A program made the position numbers and the translations under genes. This document shows positions 41,505 through 41,640 of a DNA stretch of 41,640 bases, piece by piece. Numbering within the stretch: the stretch's first letter is position 1; the number at the start of each line of letters is the position of its first letter. The stretch comes from a virus, in IMG/VR virus record IMGVR_UViG_3300027906_000048, positions 1 through 41,640 of that record; one strand, 5' to 3'. The notes beneath the pieces are model-generated. The model did no database searches. It was given only the letters and a program-made list of their open reading frames with translations, and was not told where the DNA came from.

Positions 41505-41640
41505 TTTCCTTGCCCTCTATAAGGTTTACGAGCCGAGTTTCGGGCGGTAGGGGAATATTTGGTATTCTTACCTTGCCCTTGTCTAGTCTTTTTTGGAGTC
41601 GTCTGGATTGTTGTTCCTGTTGGACTCGTGTACAGTTTCG
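41501..41640 (-). CDS. C-terminal part of a small basic protein
   Basis: I read this frame by hand: 45 codons then TGA at 41503-41501, cut at the 5' side by the window edge. The visible residues are very basic and polar, beginning KLYTSPTGTTIQTTPKKTRQ and ending ARNSARKPYRGQGK, with a repeated RQGQGK/RGQGK motif. The TGA shares bases with the next ATG (ATGA), the same coupling used elsewhere in the window, which supports this frame over the other open one. It looks like a small conserved cyanophage-type protein, possibly nucleic-acid binding from charge alone. Confidence 0.65.
   Translation of the reverse strand, partial: KLYTSPTGTTIQTTPKKTRQGQGKNTKYSPTARNSARKPYRGQGK

Noticed and set aside
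41505-41640. Second open frame on the minus strand at the right edge ending in TAA
   Set aside because: The overlapping frame ending in TGA has an ATGA junction with the next gene and a repeated RQGQGK/RGQGK motif, so it is the better choice.
1-41640. tRNA, rRNA, integrase or insertion sequence
   Set aside because: I found no gene of these types; the window is continuous minus-strand structural coding sequence without transposase-like or attachment-site features.

Overview
The window is part of the late, virion-structure region of a T4-like myovirus. The host is most likely a marine picocyanobacterium (Prochlorococcus or Synechococcus). This rests on recognisable homologues of T4 gp25, gp6, gp7, gp8, gp13, gp14, gp15 and gp16 in T4-like order, AT-rich coding sequence, T4-type late promoter motifs, and a DUF2997 plus DUF1257/Ycf35 gene pair of cyanobacterial/plastid type. 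A related T4-like phage of another marine bacterium cannot be excluded from sequence alone. Every gene I accept lies on the minus strand, so transcription runs from position 41640 towards 1. There is essentially no non-coding DNA: the largest gaps are about 20-45 nt.

Layout in transcription order. (a) 41640-40687: the end of a small basic protein, a one-helix membrane protein, DUF2997 and DUF1257/Ycf35. (b) 40641-20341: a baseplate wedge block of gp25, gp6, a giant 5453-aa gp7-type protein and gp8. (c) 20336-4853: an accessory adhesion/baseplate block in the place where T4 has genes 9-12 and wac. It holds a 2436-aa DUF4815-type virion protein, two small coiled-coil proteins, a small beta-sandwich protein, a 71-aa glycine-run protein and a 2408-aa tail-fibre-like protein. 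(d) 4853-854: neck and tail completion proteins gp13, gp14 and gp15, a 100-aa acidic unknown, and the small terminase gp16. (e) 864-1: a cupin/2OG-Fe(II)-like protein and the start of a membrane protein that runs off the edge. gp17, the large terminase, would be expected just beyond.

Four late-promoter-like octamers (T/G-ATAAATA) sit a short distance upstream of gp25, gp8, the 111-aa gene and the edge membrane protein. Most other junctions are TAATG or ATGA overlaps, so translational coupling inside long late transcripts is likely. gp25, gp6, gp7 and gp8 should form wedge arms. The DUF4815 and fibre-like proteins probably decorate the baseplate and contact the host. gp13, gp14 and gp15 close the neck and tail, and gp16 belongs to DNA packaging.

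The most striking content is modular growth of structural proteins. The gp7-type protein is about five times the length of T4 gp7 and carries 12 clear copies (plus one degenerate) of a Cys-x2-Asp...Tyr-Pro-Arg repeat. One copy of the same module, with an identical 13-residue lead-in, sits inside the beta-helix of the tail-fibre protein. GxGY repeats are inserted in gp14 and recur in gp7, gp8 and the DUF4815 protein. A YHYH-like domain lies inside gp7 and a LamG-like lectin domain inside the fibre. Residue positions within the long proteins are estimates from nucleotide position. All homology calls are from reading the sequence; no database search was run.
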